The notes below the pieces were generated by a model that saw only the letters and a program-made list of their open reading frames with translations, did no database searches and was not told the DNA's origin. Shown here in pieces: positions 32,448 through 41,352 of a stretch of 64,000 bases of DNA. Within the stretch, counting starts at the first letter, position 1. Each line of letters opens with the position of its first letter. The position numbers and the translations under genes are program-made. The stretch spans positions 372,001-436,000 of the forward strand of contig NZ_JAOANI010000028.1 of the NCBI RefSeq assembly GCF_025318105.1, written 5' to 3'. This stretch comes from Venatoribacter pacificus. GTDB lineage: Bacteria; Pseudomonadota; Gammaproteobacteria; Pseudomonadales; Oceanobacteraceae.

Positions 32448-33596
32448 ATGAGCTTTATTAAAGAACCTCAGGAACGCGCACTGTTCCGCGATAACGTAGC
32501 GCGCCTGCTCGAAGCCGAAGTTGCTCCGCATTACGAGCAGTGGGAAAAAGACGGCATTGTTCCGGCACAAATCTGGCGCACTTTGGGTGAGTCGGGTTTG
32601 TTATGTGTCGATATGCCGGAAGAATTTGGCGGCTGCGGTGTACCGTTTGATTATTCCGTCGTGGTCGGTGCCGAGCTGGCGCGCATGGGTTTTGGCGCAC
32701 TGGCGACTAATGTGATGGTGCATTCCGATATTGTTGCGCCGTACCTGCAGCATATCGGCAGCGAGCAGCAAAAACAGCAGTGGTTGCCGAAAATGGCCAG
32801 TGGTGAAATCGTGGGTGCCATCGCCATGACCGAACCCGGCGCGGGCAGCGATTTACAGGCCATGCGTGCGTCGGCCAAAAAGGACGGCGAGCATTATATT
32901 CTTAACGGTTCAAAAACCTTTATTACCAACGGCCAGCACGCCGGGCTGGTGATTGTGGCGGCGAAAACCGATCCGTCTGCCGGTGCCAAGGGCATCAGTT
33001 TATTTCTGGTCGACACGACGCTGCCAGGCTTCAGCCACGGCCGCAATATGGAAAAAATCGGTCAGCACTGTGGCGATACGTCAGAATTATTTTTCGACAA
33101 TATCCGCCTGCCGGCATCGGCGTTACTGGGTGAAGAAGGTATGGGCTTTGTTTACCTGATGCGCGAATTACCCCGCGAGCGTCTGGTGATTGGTGCGCTG
33201 GCCTGTGCCGCCGCCCGTGGCGCACTGGATTTAACCGTTGCCTACACCACTGAGCGTGAATTATTCGGCCAGAAACTCAGCCAGCTGCAGAATACCCGTT
33301 TCCGCATCGCCGAAATGGAAACCGAATACCGCGTTAATCAGGCTTTTATTGACCAGTGTATTGGCCAATACAGCGCCGGTGAGCTGGATACTGCCACCGC
33401 CTCGATGGCGAAATACAGCGCCACCGAAATGCAGTTCCGCGTAGCTGATGGTTGCCTGCAATTATTTGGTGGTTATGGCTACACCTCGGAATATCCGATT
33501 TCCCGCGCCTTTACCGATGCCCGTGTGCAGCGTATTTACGGCGGTGCGTCAGAAATTATGAAAGAAGTGATTGCCCGTTCCCTGTTAGGCAAATAG
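32448..33596 (+). CDS. acyl-CoA dehydrogenase
   Basis: A 382-residue FAD-dependent acyl-CoA dehydrogenase catalysing the first beta-oxidation step. Family patterns are IAMTEPGAGSDLQAMRASA (about 123-142, the FAD/substrate loop), GSKTFITNGQHA, and near the C-terminus LFGGYGYTSEYPISRAFTDARVQRIYGGASEIMKEVIARSL. The catalytic base is the Glu of YGGASEIMKE region, as in many short/branched-chain enzymes. I use ATG 32448 (MSFIKEPQ); the open frame begins earlier, inside the SDR gene, without homology. The gene follows the SDR gene after 7 bp and is clearly in the same operon. Confidence 0.95.
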   Translation: MSFIKEPQERALFRDNVARLLEAEVAPHYEQWEKDGIVPAQIWRTLGESGLLCVDMPEEFGGCGVPFDYSVVVGAELARMGFGALATNVMVHSDIVAPYLQHIGSEQQKQQWLPKMASGEIVGAIAMTEPGAGSDLQAMRASAKKDGEHYILNGSKTFITNGQHAGLVIVAAKTDPSAGAKGISLFLVDTTLPGFSHGRNMEKIGQHCGDTSELFFDNIRLPASALLGEEGMGFVYLMRELPRERLVIGALACAAARGALDLTVAYTTERELFGQKLSQLQNTRFRIAEMETEYRVNQAFIDQCIGQYSAGELDTATASMAKYSATEMQFRVADGCLQLFGGYGYTSEYPISRAFTDARVQRIYGGASEIMKEVIARSLLGK

Positions 33597-33733
33597 CAGC
33601 CCAAACAGCAGCTGATAAAGCGGCAGCGCAGGACAGCAATTCAGACAAACCCGATATATAAACAAAAGCGACTGACTATCCGGCAATAATATTTACCCAG
33701 GGATCGTCAGCCGCGAAACATCCGGAGCAAACT

Positions 33734-34915
33734 ATGCACAATAATGACGTCGTTATTTGTGGGGCAGCCCGTACCCCAATGGGCGGTATGCTGGGCGAAT
33801 TAAGCAGTGTACCGTCACCGCAATTAGGCGCGGTGGCTATTTCCGCTGCGATAGAGCGTGCGGGCCTGAGCCCGGATGAGATTAACGAAGTGATTATGGG
33901 CTGTGTGTTACCAGCCGGACTGGGTCAGGCTCCGGCGCGTCAGGCGTCGCGTGCGGCGGGAATTCCCGACAGCTCTGGCTGCTCAACCGTTAATAAAATG
34001 TGCGGCTCCGGTATGCAGGCGATTATTCTGGCTCACGATCAGATTAAGGCGGGCAGCAATAACGTGATGATTGCCGGCGGTATGGAAAATATGAGTCAGG
34101 CACCGTATTTATTACCCAAAGCGCGTGCCGGTATGCGCATGGGGCACGGCCAGATTATAGACTCCATGTTTTTTGATGGCCTCGAAGATGCCTACGAAGG
34201 CGGCCTGATGGGCGTGTTTGCCCAGCGCAGCGCCGATGAATATGGCATCAGCCGCGAAGCCATGGATAACTTTGCTATCCGCTCACTTAACCAATCGCTG
34301 GCGGCGATTAAAAACGGCTATTTTGAACAGGAAATTGCTGCGGTATTGGTATCTGGTCGTAACGGCGATACCCTGATCGACGTTGATGAACAGCCGGGTA
34401 ACGCCCGCCCGGAAAAAATCCCGACGCTGAAACCGGCGTTTAAAAAAGACGGCACCATAACCGCTGCCAACGCCAGCTCCATCAGCGATGGTGCTTCGGC
34501 GCTGGTACTGACCAGCAGCGCCTACGCGCAACAGAAAAACCTGCAACCACTGGCACGCATCGTTGCCCACGCAACCCATGCGCAATTACCGGCGGAATTT
34601 ACCCTGGCGCCTATCGGTGCAATAAAAAAAGTACTGGAAAAATCTGGCTGGAACAGTGCCGAGGTGGATTTATTCGAGATTAACGAAGCCTTCGCAGTCG
34701 TCAGCCTGCTGGCGATTCAGGAACTGGGTCTGGATGAGAATAAAGTGAACGTTAATGGTGGTGCCTGCGCACTCGGGCATCCGATTGGTTCTTCCGGTTC
34801 ACGTATCGTGGTTACCCTGATTAATGCACTGAAACAGCGTGGCCTGACAAAAGGCGTGGCCTCTCTCTGCATTGGTGGTGGCGAAGCCACGGCGGTGGCT
34901 ATCGAAATTCTCTAG
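33734..34915 (+). CDS. acetyl-CoA acetyltransferase (thiolase)
   Basis: A 393-residue thiolase of the degradative or acetoacetyl type, releasing acetyl-CoA from 3-ketoacyl-CoA. Active-site features are in order: STVNKMCGSGMQAI (nucleophile Cys, about 85-98), the NEAFAVVS motif (His/Asn region near 318-325), and NVNGGACALGHPIGSSGSRI (active-site His, about 343-362) with CIGGGEATAVAIE at the C-terminus (second Cys). GGAG lies 8 bases before the ATG. It follows the acyl-CoA dehydrogenase by 137 bp in the same direction and ends in a strong terminator. Chain-length preference cannot be judged. Confidence 0.95.
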   Translation: MHNNDVVICGAARTPMGGMLGELSSVPSPQLGAVAISAAIERAGLSPDEINEVIMGCVLPAGLGQAPARQASRAAGIPDSSGCSTVNKMCGSGMQAIILAHDQIKAGSNNVMIAGGMENMSQAPYLLPKARAGMRMGHGQIIDSMFFDGLEDAYEGGLMGVFAQRSADEYGISREAMDNFAIRSLNQSLAAIKNGYFEQEIAAVLVSGRNGDTLIDVDEQPGNARPEKIPTLKPAFKKDGTITAANASSISDGASALVLTSSAYAQQKNLQPLARIVAHATHAQLPAEFTLAPIGAIKKVLEKSGWNSAEVDLFEINEAFAVVSLLAIQELGLDENKVNVNGGACALGHPIGSSGSRIVVTLINALKQRGLTKGVASLCIGGGEATAVAIEIL

Positions 34916-34936
34916 CGGTTCAGAAGGGCGTTGATT

Positions 34937-34971
34937 AAAAAGCCGCTGGCGGTGGGCCAGCGGCTTTTTTT
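34937..34971 (+). terminator. terminator after the thiolase gene
   Basis: AAAAGCCGCTGGC pairs with GCCAGCGGCTTTT across a short GGTGG loop, followed by further T residues. It lies 22 bases after the thiolase stop and closes the SDR-dehydrogenase-thiolase unit. Confidence 0.9.
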
Positions 34972-35398
34972 GGGGTTGTAAGGTATGGGCTTTTTAAAAG
35001 TGGGGCAAGATCATCCTCCTCCAATGATGGTGGTTTTGCCAGTGTTATCGCGGCTGAAAGCCGCTCCCACAGGTCTCGGCTTTATCGCGGACAGAATTGA
35101 TCGTAAGGCCGGGCGGCAGCTAACCCTTCGACAAGCTCAGGGCGAGCGGTATTTATTTAGACACGCTCTCTTGAGCTTGTCGAAAGGCTCGCTACTCAGG
35201 GCGAATGGTATTTATTTAGACACGTTCTCTTGAGCTTGTCGAAAGGCTCGCTGCTCAGAGCGAACGGTATTTATAAAGGCCCGTTCGCCCTGAGCGCGAA
35301 GCAGTCGAAGGGCCATCTCTCTTCGACGAGCCCCAACCAAGCCAGCGCCACGAAACACTCCAGTAATTCTGCTAATACTAAATTGCTTTGCAGGCCAG
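34972..35398. other. repeat-rich gene-free stretch (427 bp)
   Basis: No gene supported. It holds CGGCTGAAAGCCGCTCCCAC (35050-35069), a REP-type hairpin common in pseudomonad-like genomes, and then tandem copies of a TTCGACAAGCTCAGGGCGA-type unit. The open frames here are translated repeat sequence. Confidence 0.65.
35125..35310. repeat. tandem 59-bp repeats with GCTTGTCGAA palindromic cores
   Basis: CTTGAGCTTGTCGAAAGGCT begins at 35170 and again at 35229, so the unit is 59 bp; CCTTCGACAAGCTCAGGGCG (35125) is an inverted partial unit, and GCCCTGAGCGCGAAGCAGTC follows in 35287-35306. The second and third units differ at only a few positions. Sequences of this CTTCGACAAGCTCAGGGCGAACGG type are widespread dispersed repeats in many proteobacteria. 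Confidence 0.8.
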
Positions 35399-36403
35399 TT
35401 ATTGATCCTGTTGCCGGTACGCCAGCGGGCTCACCCCGGTCCAGCCTTTAAACGCGCGTGAAAACGCTCCCGGTTCGGCAAAACCCAGCTGGCTGGATAT
35501 TTCAGCAATGCTGAGATTTTGCCGGGTCAGCATCACCACGGCCTGATCGCGGCGCAGGTTATCTTTAATTTTCTGATAGGCGCTGCCTTCGGCTTTTAAT
35601 TTGCGGCACAGGGTGTAGGAGGTCATGTGCAGTTGCTCGGCCACCCAGTCGAGGTTCGGCAGACTGCTGGTATCGCCGGCTTCAAGCAGGCGGCGCACCT
35701 GGGTGGTGATGCTGTCGTCTTCGTCGGTCCAGACAATCAGATCACGTGGTGAATTATTAATAAATTCATCCAGCTCGGCGGGTGTGCGCACCACCGGCAT
35801 AGAAAGCAGGTTTTTACTGAAAAACAGGCTGTTGCGCTCGCGGCCAAAAAAACAGCGGGTGGGAAATACAAAACGGTATTCATCAAAATGCGGTGGCAGG
35901 GCGTGTGTGAATGTGGCCTGGCTGAGCACAATTTTACGGTCAATCAGCCAGCCGGTCAGGCGGTGCCAGACCAGTAATAACCATTCGACCAAAAAAGCAT
36001 CGGGGTCGAGCTGCGGATTATGATGGGTCAGGCTCAGCTCGGCATCGTTACCATCGAGGTTCAGGCTGATTTCTATTTCGTCGGTAAATAAACGGTAACA
36101 GCGGATGCTTTCGCGCAGTACTTCTTCAAGATTATTGGCGTGTACCGCCAGTGAGCCCATAAGATGAAAATGCCCGACTTTACAGGGCGTGATGGTACGT
36201 CCCATAAACTCGTCATCCAGCGCTTTCCAGATCAGGCGGAACAGACGCACAAACTGGTCGGTAGGAATACGCGCCAGTGGCTCGCGGATCAGGTTGGGGT
36301 CAATATTCTTTGCCTGCAGCAGGGCCGAGCAATCGCCACTTTTCTGTTCCAGCCCGTACAGGGCGGCGCGGGCATAATGCGAAGAAAAGGTCAGGTTTTG
36401 CAT
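35399..36403 (-). CDS. AraC family regulator of the acyl-CoA cluster
   Basis: A 334-residue regulator. The N-terminal about 210 residues (ARAALYGLEQKSGDCSALLQAKNID, LIREPLARIPTDQFVRLFRLIWKAL, MGRTITPCKVGHFHLMGSLAV) match the Arabinose_bd-type effector domain seen in OruR/ArgR-like AraC proteins, which often sense amino-acid or acyl derivatives. The C-terminal domain has two HTHs, LDWVAEQLHMTSYTLCRKL and IAEISSQLGFAEPGAFSRAF, with ..GVSPLAYR at the end. It lies between the thiolase and acyl-CoA synthetase genes, divergent from the synthetase, so control of the synthetase (and perhaps the whole cluster) is likely. Confidence 0.92.
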   Translation of the reverse strand: MQNLTFSSHYARAALYGLEQKSGDCSALLQAKNIDPNLIREPLARIPTDQFVRLFRLIWKALDDEFMGRTITPCKVGHFHLMGSLAVHANNLEEVLRESIRCYRLFTDEIEISLNLDGNDAELSLTHHNPQLDPDAFLVEWLLLVWHRLTGWLIDRKIVLSQATFTHALPPHFDEYRFVFPTRCFFGRERNSLFFSKNLLSMPVVRTPAELDEFINNSPRDLIVWTDEDDSITTQVRRLLEAGDTSSLPNLDWVAEQLHMTSYTLCRKLKAEGSAYQKIKDNLRRDQAVVMLTRQNLSIAEISSQLGFAEPGAFSRAFKGWTGVSPLAYRQQDQ

Positions 36404-36574
36404 AACAATATCGTCTGTCCTGCGTTGTTTTTACCAGTGTCTGGCCCGGGCGTCCGGACTGAGCGGCTGGCCTGGCATCAGTGGTTTGGCTGTGCGCAAA
36501 AGTTGTTAAGTTATCTGCTTAATCCTGTCATTCTGTTTGTCGCCTGCCTTGTCTTAGCATGGGTGAATCGCATG

Positions 36575-36609
36575 TCAGGGCCTGTCGACACTATTTAAAC
36601 AGGCCCTGA
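36575..36609. repeat. 35-bp mini copy of the GGGCCTGTCGACACTA element end
   Basis: TCAGGGCCTGT (36575-36585) and ACAGGCCCTGA (36599-36609) are perfect 11-bp arms around CGACACTATTTAA. It matches the first about 33 bp of the left terminus of copy 2 (27916 on), which also has an internal ACAGGCC. It lies between the divergent AraC and acyl-CoA synthetase genes. Confidence 0.75.
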
Positions 36610-36666
36610 TAAACGCCCGCGCAGACAACCATGATGCGCACAACAAGAACAACAGGGTAAAGCACT

Positions 36667-38328
36667 ATGCACACTATGAGCTACGACGCCTTCGTCAGCG
36701 GTTTTTCTGTCGATTCTCTCAAACAGCAGTTCTGTGCTGACTTCGACCAAGGTCTTAATGTTTGCACCGAAATCTGCGACCGCCATGCCGGAGATCCAAC
36801 CCGGGTCGCCCTGCGTTATGAGCGCATTGATGGCTCAACCGGTGAAATAACCTTTGCCGAACTGCAGCAACGTGCAGCGCGCTTTGCCGGTTTTCTTAAA
36901 GCTCAGGGCATTGGCCCCGGCGACCGCGTGGCCTGTCTGCTGCCACGCACCCCGGCATTACTCATTTGTGTACTCGGTACTCTGAAAGCCGGTGCAGTAT
37001 ACCAGCCATTGTTTACCGCGTTTGGTTCCGGCGCTATCGAATACCGTCTTGAGCAGGCGCAAAGTAAGCTGATTATTACCAATCCGGAGCAATGGCCCAA
37101 GCTGGCCGATGTTAAAGGCTTGCCACCGAGCATGCTGGTCGCGGATTCCGCCGATGTTGTGGCGGGTAAGCCGGATTTTCTGTTCGAAGCCGAGCTGGCC
37201 AAACAATCAGACAGCTTTGAGCCGGTTTTAATTGGTGCCGATGATCCGATGCTGCAGATGTTTACCTCCGGCACCACCGGCAAAGCCAAAGGTCTGGTGG
37301 TTTCGGCGCGGGCATTAATGGCCTTTCATATGTATATGAAATACGCCGTGGGTTTGCGTGCTGACGATAAATTCTGGAACGTTGCCGATCCGGGCTGGGC
37401 CTATGGTTTGTATTACGGCATTGTGGCGCCGCTGCAGTTGGGTGCGACCATTCATTTTAACGAAGCCGGTTTTACCGCCGACAATACCTTTGAATTTTTA
37501 CGTAAATACGCCATTACCAATCTGGCGGCGGCGCCAACGGCGTATCGTTTATTAAAAGCCAATGATGATTTATTAAAAAACTATCCGGAGATTAATCTGC
37601 GCGTAGCCAGCAGTGCCGGTGAACCGCTGAATCCGGAAATTGTCAGCTGGGCACAGCGTATGCTGAACTGCCGTGTGTGTGATCAGTATGGCCAGACCGA
37701 AACCGGTATGACCTCGGCGAATTTCCACGAGTTTGATCATATGCACCGTGATGCCAGTATGGGATATGAGATACCCGGCTATCGCCTGGTTGCGCTCGAT
37801 CCTTATGGCAAAGAAGTGGCACCTGGCGAAACCGGCGAGCTGGCGGTGGATATGGATAACTCGCCGCTGTTCTTTTTTCAGGGGTATATGGGCGATGCAA
37901 AAAAACCTTATAAAGGTCAGTATTATCTGACAGGCGATGTGGTGGTCAGCAATGGCGACGGCTCACATTCTTACACCGGCCGCGACGACGATATTATTGC
38001 CTCCGCCGGTTACCGTATCGGCCCGGCCGAAGTTGAAAGTGCATTGCTCGAACATCCGGCAGTGATTGAAAGCGCGGTGGTGGGTAAACCCGACGCCGAG
38101 CGTGGTGCCATCGTTAAAGCCTATGTGGTGTTACGCCCGGAATATTTCAGTGATGAAGCGTTGGCAAAAGAATTACAGCAGCATGTGCGTAAATGCCTGT
38201 CGACCCATTCTTTCCCGCGTGAGATTGAATTTGTTGCTGAGCTGCCGAAAACCTCCAGCGGAAAAATTCAGCGTTTTATGTTGCGTAAGCAGGCGGAGGA
38301 TGAGGCTAAACAAGCTGTTGTGGGGTGA
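36667..38328 (+). CDS. AMP-binding acyl-CoA synthetase
   Basis: A 553-residue acyl- or aryl-CoA synthetase that activates a carboxylic acid with ATP and CoA. Signatures: LQMFTSGTTGKAKGLVVSARAL (P-loop-like A3 motif, about 196-217), AAPTAYRLL, YGQTETGM (A5, about 338-345), TGDVVVSNGDGSHSYTGRDDDII (A7, about 427-448), RIGPAEVESALLEHPAV (A8) and ELPKTSSGKIQRFMLR (A10 with catalytic Lys). Residues resemble medium-chain or AcsA-type enzymes rather than long-chain FadD. Starts at 36667 or 36676 (MSYDAF) are close. It is downstream of the divergent AraC gene and would feed the acyl-CoA dehydrogenase, SDR and thiolase encoded at 31.7-34.9 kb. Confidence 0.92.
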   Translation: MHTMSYDAFVSGFSVDSLKQQFCADFDQGLNVCTEICDRHAGDPTRVALRYERIDGSTGEITFAELQQRAARFAGFLKAQGIGPGDRVACLLPRTPALLICVLGTLKAGAVYQPLFTAFGSGAIEYRLEQAQSKLIITNPEQWPKLADVKGLPPSMLVADSADVVAGKPDFLFEAELAKQSDSFEPVLIGADDPMLQMFTSGTTGKAKGLVVSARALMAFHMYMKYAVGLRADDKFWNVADPGWAYGLYYGIVAPLQLGATIHFNEAGFTADNTFEFLRKYAITNLAAAPTAYRLLKANDDLLKNYPEINLRVASSAGEPLNPEIVSWAQRMLNCRVCDQYGQTETGMTSANFHEFDHMHRDASMGYEIPGYRLVALDPYGKEVAPGETGELAVDMDNSPLFFFQGYMGDAKKPYKGQYYLTGDVVVSNGDGSHSYTGRDDDIIASAGYRIGPAEVESALLEHPAVIESAVVGKPDAERGAIVKAYVVLRPEYFSDEALAKELQQHVRKCLSTHSFPREIEFVAELPKTSSGKIQRFMLRKQAEDEAKQAVVG

Positions 38329-38339
38329 GGGGTTTTACA

Positions 38340-38413
38340 AGCCGTTGCGCGGGCCAGCTTTTGTCCCGCATAGGCTTTTATTAAAAAAACAAAAGCTAAC
38401 CCGCGCAGCGGCT
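38340..38413. repeat. 74-bp inverted-arm element, CCGCTGCGCGG type, copy 2
   Basis: AGCCGTTGCGCGGG (38340-38353) pairs with CCCGCGCAGCGGCT (38400-38413); inner AGCTTTTGT (38356-38364) and ACAAAAGCT (38389-38397) extend the stem. It follows the acyl-CoA synthetase gene by 11 bp. Further GCAGCGGCT (38511-38519) and CTACTACGC/GCGTAGTAG (38461-38480) fragments lie just after it. Confidence 0.75.
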
Positions 38414-38523
38414 ATGACTCAGAGCACAATCCTTTCCAGAACCAACAAAGCGGCAGGCACTACTACGCAGAGCGTAGTAGCGAGCCGGCCCCCTCAAAGA
38501 GCCAGCTCACGCAGCGGCTACTA

Positions 38524-38943
38524 TCACTTGCCCTGCTTTTTATCCGTAATATCACAGCCATTAATCGCACAGGCCTCACATCGCTGCTGGCCGGTGAGCC
38601 AGCCGGAAATCCGGTAACGGTTGCGCGCAAACCATAGGTAAACCTGATCGGCGAGTAAGCGGATAACCGGCCAGCGTAAGGGCGCAATCCAATAGCCCTT
38701 GCCGACCAGTTGCCAGGCGCGGTGAGTAACATCGAGGCCGCGTAACCATTCACCGTTATCCTGTATGGCCAGCAAGATGCTGCTGGCTTCTGCTTTATTA
38801 ACCTGCGGCCAGTGTTCGCTGAAGTCATCGCGTTGGATATCGACCAGTTGCATATTCTGCGCACGATCAAGCCGGGTCAGGTGACGCATTTCGCGTACAC
38901 AAAGCGGGCAGTGGCCATCGTAAAACAGAGTGAGTTTGGGCAT
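38524..38943 (-). CDS. DCC family thiol-disulfide oxidoreductase-like protein (DUF393)
   Basis: A 139-residue protein with the family motif at the N-terminus: LTLFYDGHCPLCVREMRHL, where DGxCPLC gives the family its DCC name. The CxxC suggests a thioredoxin-like redox role, unproven. Later it has the DVTHRAWQLVGKGYWIAPLRWP region typical of the family, and C-terminal Cys residues (CEACAINGC) that may bind metal. The ATG at 38943 is preceded by GGAGAA. It is single and convergent with the synthetase gene. Confidence 0.88.
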   Translation of the reverse strand: MPKLTLFYDGHCPLCVREMRHLTRLDRAQNMQLVDIQRDDFSEHWPQVNKAEASSILLAIQDNGEWLRGLDVTHRAWQLVGKGYWIAPLRWPVIRLLADQVYLWFARNRYRISGWLTGQQRCEACAINGCDITDKKQGK

Positions 38944-39125
38944 AGGGTTCTCCGTTCTTCAGGGCTTAAGTTGAATCGATGTTAATGGAAAAGGGCTGTG
39001 GCTTCTGCTGTTTTTTGTCAGTAACAACCTGTACATACATGCGTCTGATACCGCCTGCGGGTGTTTTCTGTGGATGTGTCCGATAGACTCAACGTTCTTT
39101 GTGTTGTCAGGACGATAGAATCACT

Positions 39126-39932
39126 ATGAAAGGAATGGCTCTTCTTATTATGCTGCCGCTGTGGGTATCGCAGGTGATGGCCGAATCCGGCTGTGTTTTC
39201 ACGGCGTGGGATCAGTTTCAGGGTACGGCATTGTTGCATCACAGTGAGCAGAACGCTTATCTGTTTACCGCTAATGAGGTCAGGGTGGATGCCGATGGTG
39301 CGCCCAATGCCTATCACCCGGATGATGTCAGCCTGCACTGTACGCAGGGCGAAGGCTTTAAAGGACTGGATTGTCCGGCCAATGGGGGGTATCCAAAACA
39401 CAGTTGGTGGCGTTCGGCCATTGTCGCTGACCCGGATAATCCGGCGCAGGCTTATGTGCAGCCAGAGGGCACTTTTAAAGGCTTTTTAGTTTCGCGTACA
39501 TCCCTGCAGGATGAACAGAAAGCGGTGACTGATCCACAGCGTTATGTCGATTCCCGCTCTGTGCCGTATCTGGTATTTCCCGGTGATTTTTATAAAAAGA
39601 AAGGCACCGGAATATTAGGCGATTTTGGGTATGCGCTGAATCTGAGTAATGGGAAGTCGTCGCCTTTTATTATTGCGGATATTGGCCCGGCCAGAGCGAC
39701 GCTGGGGGATATGTCGATTGCGCTCGCCAGTGCCTTGGGCGGCGATAACCCGAATCCAAGAACCGGTGCCGGTACGCCTTCCGGCACCGTGGTTTATATG
39801 ATTTTTCCGCGCAGCAAAAAAACACCCGACTGGCCTCTTAGCCTGCAGACCATGAACGATACCGTTAATACTCTGCTGAACAGTGCCGGTGGTGACGTGA
39901 TGTTAAAAACCTGTACTGGAAGCCTGCAATAA
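39126..39932 (+). CDS. secreted glycoside hydrolase, GH75 chitosanase-like
   Basis: A 268-residue exported protein; signal peptide MKGMALLIMLPLWVSQVMA. The mature part has features of the GH75 chitosanase-type fold: EVRVDADGAPNAYHPDD (near 55-71; conserved Asp in the D-x-D-G-x-x-N-A-Y turn), VDSRSVPYLVFPGDFY (about 140-155), ILGDFGYALNLSNGKSSPFIIADIGPARATLGDMSIALASALG (about 160-202; DxG motifs). Such enzymes hydrolyse chitosan or similar beta-1,4-glucosamine polymers; the true substrate is not shown here. The ATG at 39126 gives the cleanest signal peptide. It is a single gene, reflecting a secreted degradative enzyme. Confidence 0.7.
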   Translation: MKGMALLIMLPLWVSQVMAESGCVFTAWDQFQGTALLHHSEQNAYLFTANEVRVDADGAPNAYHPDDVSLHCTQGEGFKGLDCPANGGYPKHSWWRSAIVADPDNPAQAYVQPEGTFKGFLVSRTSLQDEQKAVTDPQRYVDSRSVPYLVFPGDFYKKKGTGILGDFGYALNLSNGKSSPFIIADIGPARATLGDMSIALASALGGDNPNPRTGAGTPSGTVVYMIFPRSKKTPDWPLSLQTMNDTVNTLLNSAGGDVMLKTCTGSLQ

Positions 39933-39955
39933 AAGCCTGAAGCAGAAGCGATTCT

Positions 39956-41320
39956 TTACTGCCGCGCCTTCAGCAATTGTGGATAACGCACCGGGTTATA
40001 ACGGCTGCACAGCAGCAAGGCGGCAGCATAGATAATGGCCAGAGCCAGCCAGGCGGCACTGAAATTACCCAGCTGATCGCGCACACTTCCCATTATTAAC
40101 GGCGTAATTGCCGCCAGACTGTAGCCGTAGCCCTGCACTTTGCCAATTAATGACCCTGCCTGTTGAGCATCCGGGTGATGATCCATAGTAACGATCATAA
40201 TCATCGGAAATTGTCCGCCAATACCCAGCCCCAGCAGCGTCAGTGGGATAAGCACTATGGGCATTGATGCCAGGGTGAATACTGCAGATGGCAACGGCAC
40301 TGCACCTGTCAGCGGAAAATACGCCAGCCAGATAAAACCACCGATGGATAATATCAGCACGCTGAATAATACCCGGCGGCGGTCGGGGCTGCCTGCAGCC
40401 AAGGCCGGAAAGAGTAATCCGGCAATCACTTCCACTGCGGTCAGATAACCCAGCATTAATCCGGATTCTGTGTTGCTGTAGCCAAGGTCAATAAGAAACG
40501 GCGGCAACCAGGCCAGAACGCACACATAACCTGCGGCTGCCATGCTGAAAGTCGCGACTAACGACATAAGACGGTAGCGGCTGAAGCTTTGCGCCGTTGT
40601 CTGTTCAGGTAATGGCTCAGAGGGTATTTCAGCCTCTGGTGCGGGCTGATTTTCCGCTGATGTTGCCGCAGGCTGAATTTGTGTCCGTGCTGTCCAGCGC
40701 ATCCATGCCACTAACGCGACAACCGCCAGTACCGCCCAGAAGGCCAGAGCAGCGCGCCAGCTGGCCAGCCACTGTGCCAGAAAAGGAGTAAGGCCAGCCG
40801 CTAACGCCGCCCCCCCCATAATAGCGCTGACATAAAACCCCATAATTCTGGCACTGTCGCTGGCGAGTGACTTAACCACAATCGGCAGTGTTGCCTGAAT
40901 AACGGCAATACCGGAGCCCGCCAGTAATGAAGTCAATAATAATAACGCGGCATTCAGGCTGCTGGCGTCGATCAGGCGCAACAGGTTGGCGAGCAGTAAC
41001 AAGGCTAAAGCGCCCTGAATTAAGTGCGCCAGGCTGATATGGCGGCGTAGCCATAAGGTAACAAAGCAGCCAATACCCATCGCCAGTACCGGCAGCAGGG
41101 TCAGCCAGGCAACACCGCTGAAGCTCAGCCCGGTATCCTGTTGCAGCAGCGTTACAACCGGGCCGATGGCCGCCAGTGCCGGGCGCAGATTCAGGCCAAC
41201 CAGAACGCAGATAATAATCAGGCTGAGCGCTGAGGTTTGTCGTGCTGGCGGCAGTATTCTGGGGATTGCGGGGGCCTGTACCGCGACAGTCTGAGCCGGG
41301 GATGTGACGGTCTGTGACAT
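39956..41320 (-). CDS. MFS exporter, CynX/NimT family, under SoxR control
   Basis: A 454-residue major-facilitator protein with twelve membrane helices and an N-terminal Pro/Ala/Thr-rich cytosolic segment (about 1-35). Helix 1 ALSLIIICVLVGLNLRPALAAIGP with the N-L-R-P-x-x-x-x-x-GP motif is the CynX/NimT hallmark (cyanate or 2-nitroimidazole transporters). I use ATG 41320 (MSQTVTSP), with TTGAGAAG upstream, over 41335. The promoter (GGTCAA and ACCATA on the plus strand, 19-bp spacing) contains a perfect SoxR box, so it is very likely a SoxR target that exports redox-cycling compounds. Divergent from soxR. Confidence 0.9.
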   Translation of the reverse strand: MSQTVTSPAQTVAVQAPAIPRILPPARQTSALSLIIICVLVGLNLRPALAAIGPVVTLLQQDTGLSFSGVAWLTLLPVLAMGIGCFVTLWLRRHISLAHLIQGALALLLLANLLRLIDASSLNAALLLLTSLLAGSGIAVIQATLPIVVKSLASDSARIMGFYVSAIMGGAALAAGLTPFLAQWLASWRAALAFWAVLAVVALVAWMRWTARTQIQPAATSAENQPAPEAEIPSEPLPEQTTAQSFSRYRLMSLVATFSMAAAGYVCVLAWLPPFLIDLGYSNTESGLMLGYLTAVEVIAGLLFPALAAGSPDRRRVLFSVLILSIGGFIWLAYFPLTGAVPLPSAVFTLASMPIVLIPLTLLGLGIGGQFPMIMIVTMDHHPDAQQAGSLIGKVQGYGYSLAAITPLIMGSVRDQLGNFSAAWLALAIIYAAALLLCSRYNPVRYPQLLKARQ

Positions 41321-41352
41321 AAATAGTCTTCTCAATAATGGAACCGGCGGCT

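Noticed and set aside
34985..35451. Open frames in the tandem-repeat region
   Set aside because: They are translated repeat units without protein-like features.
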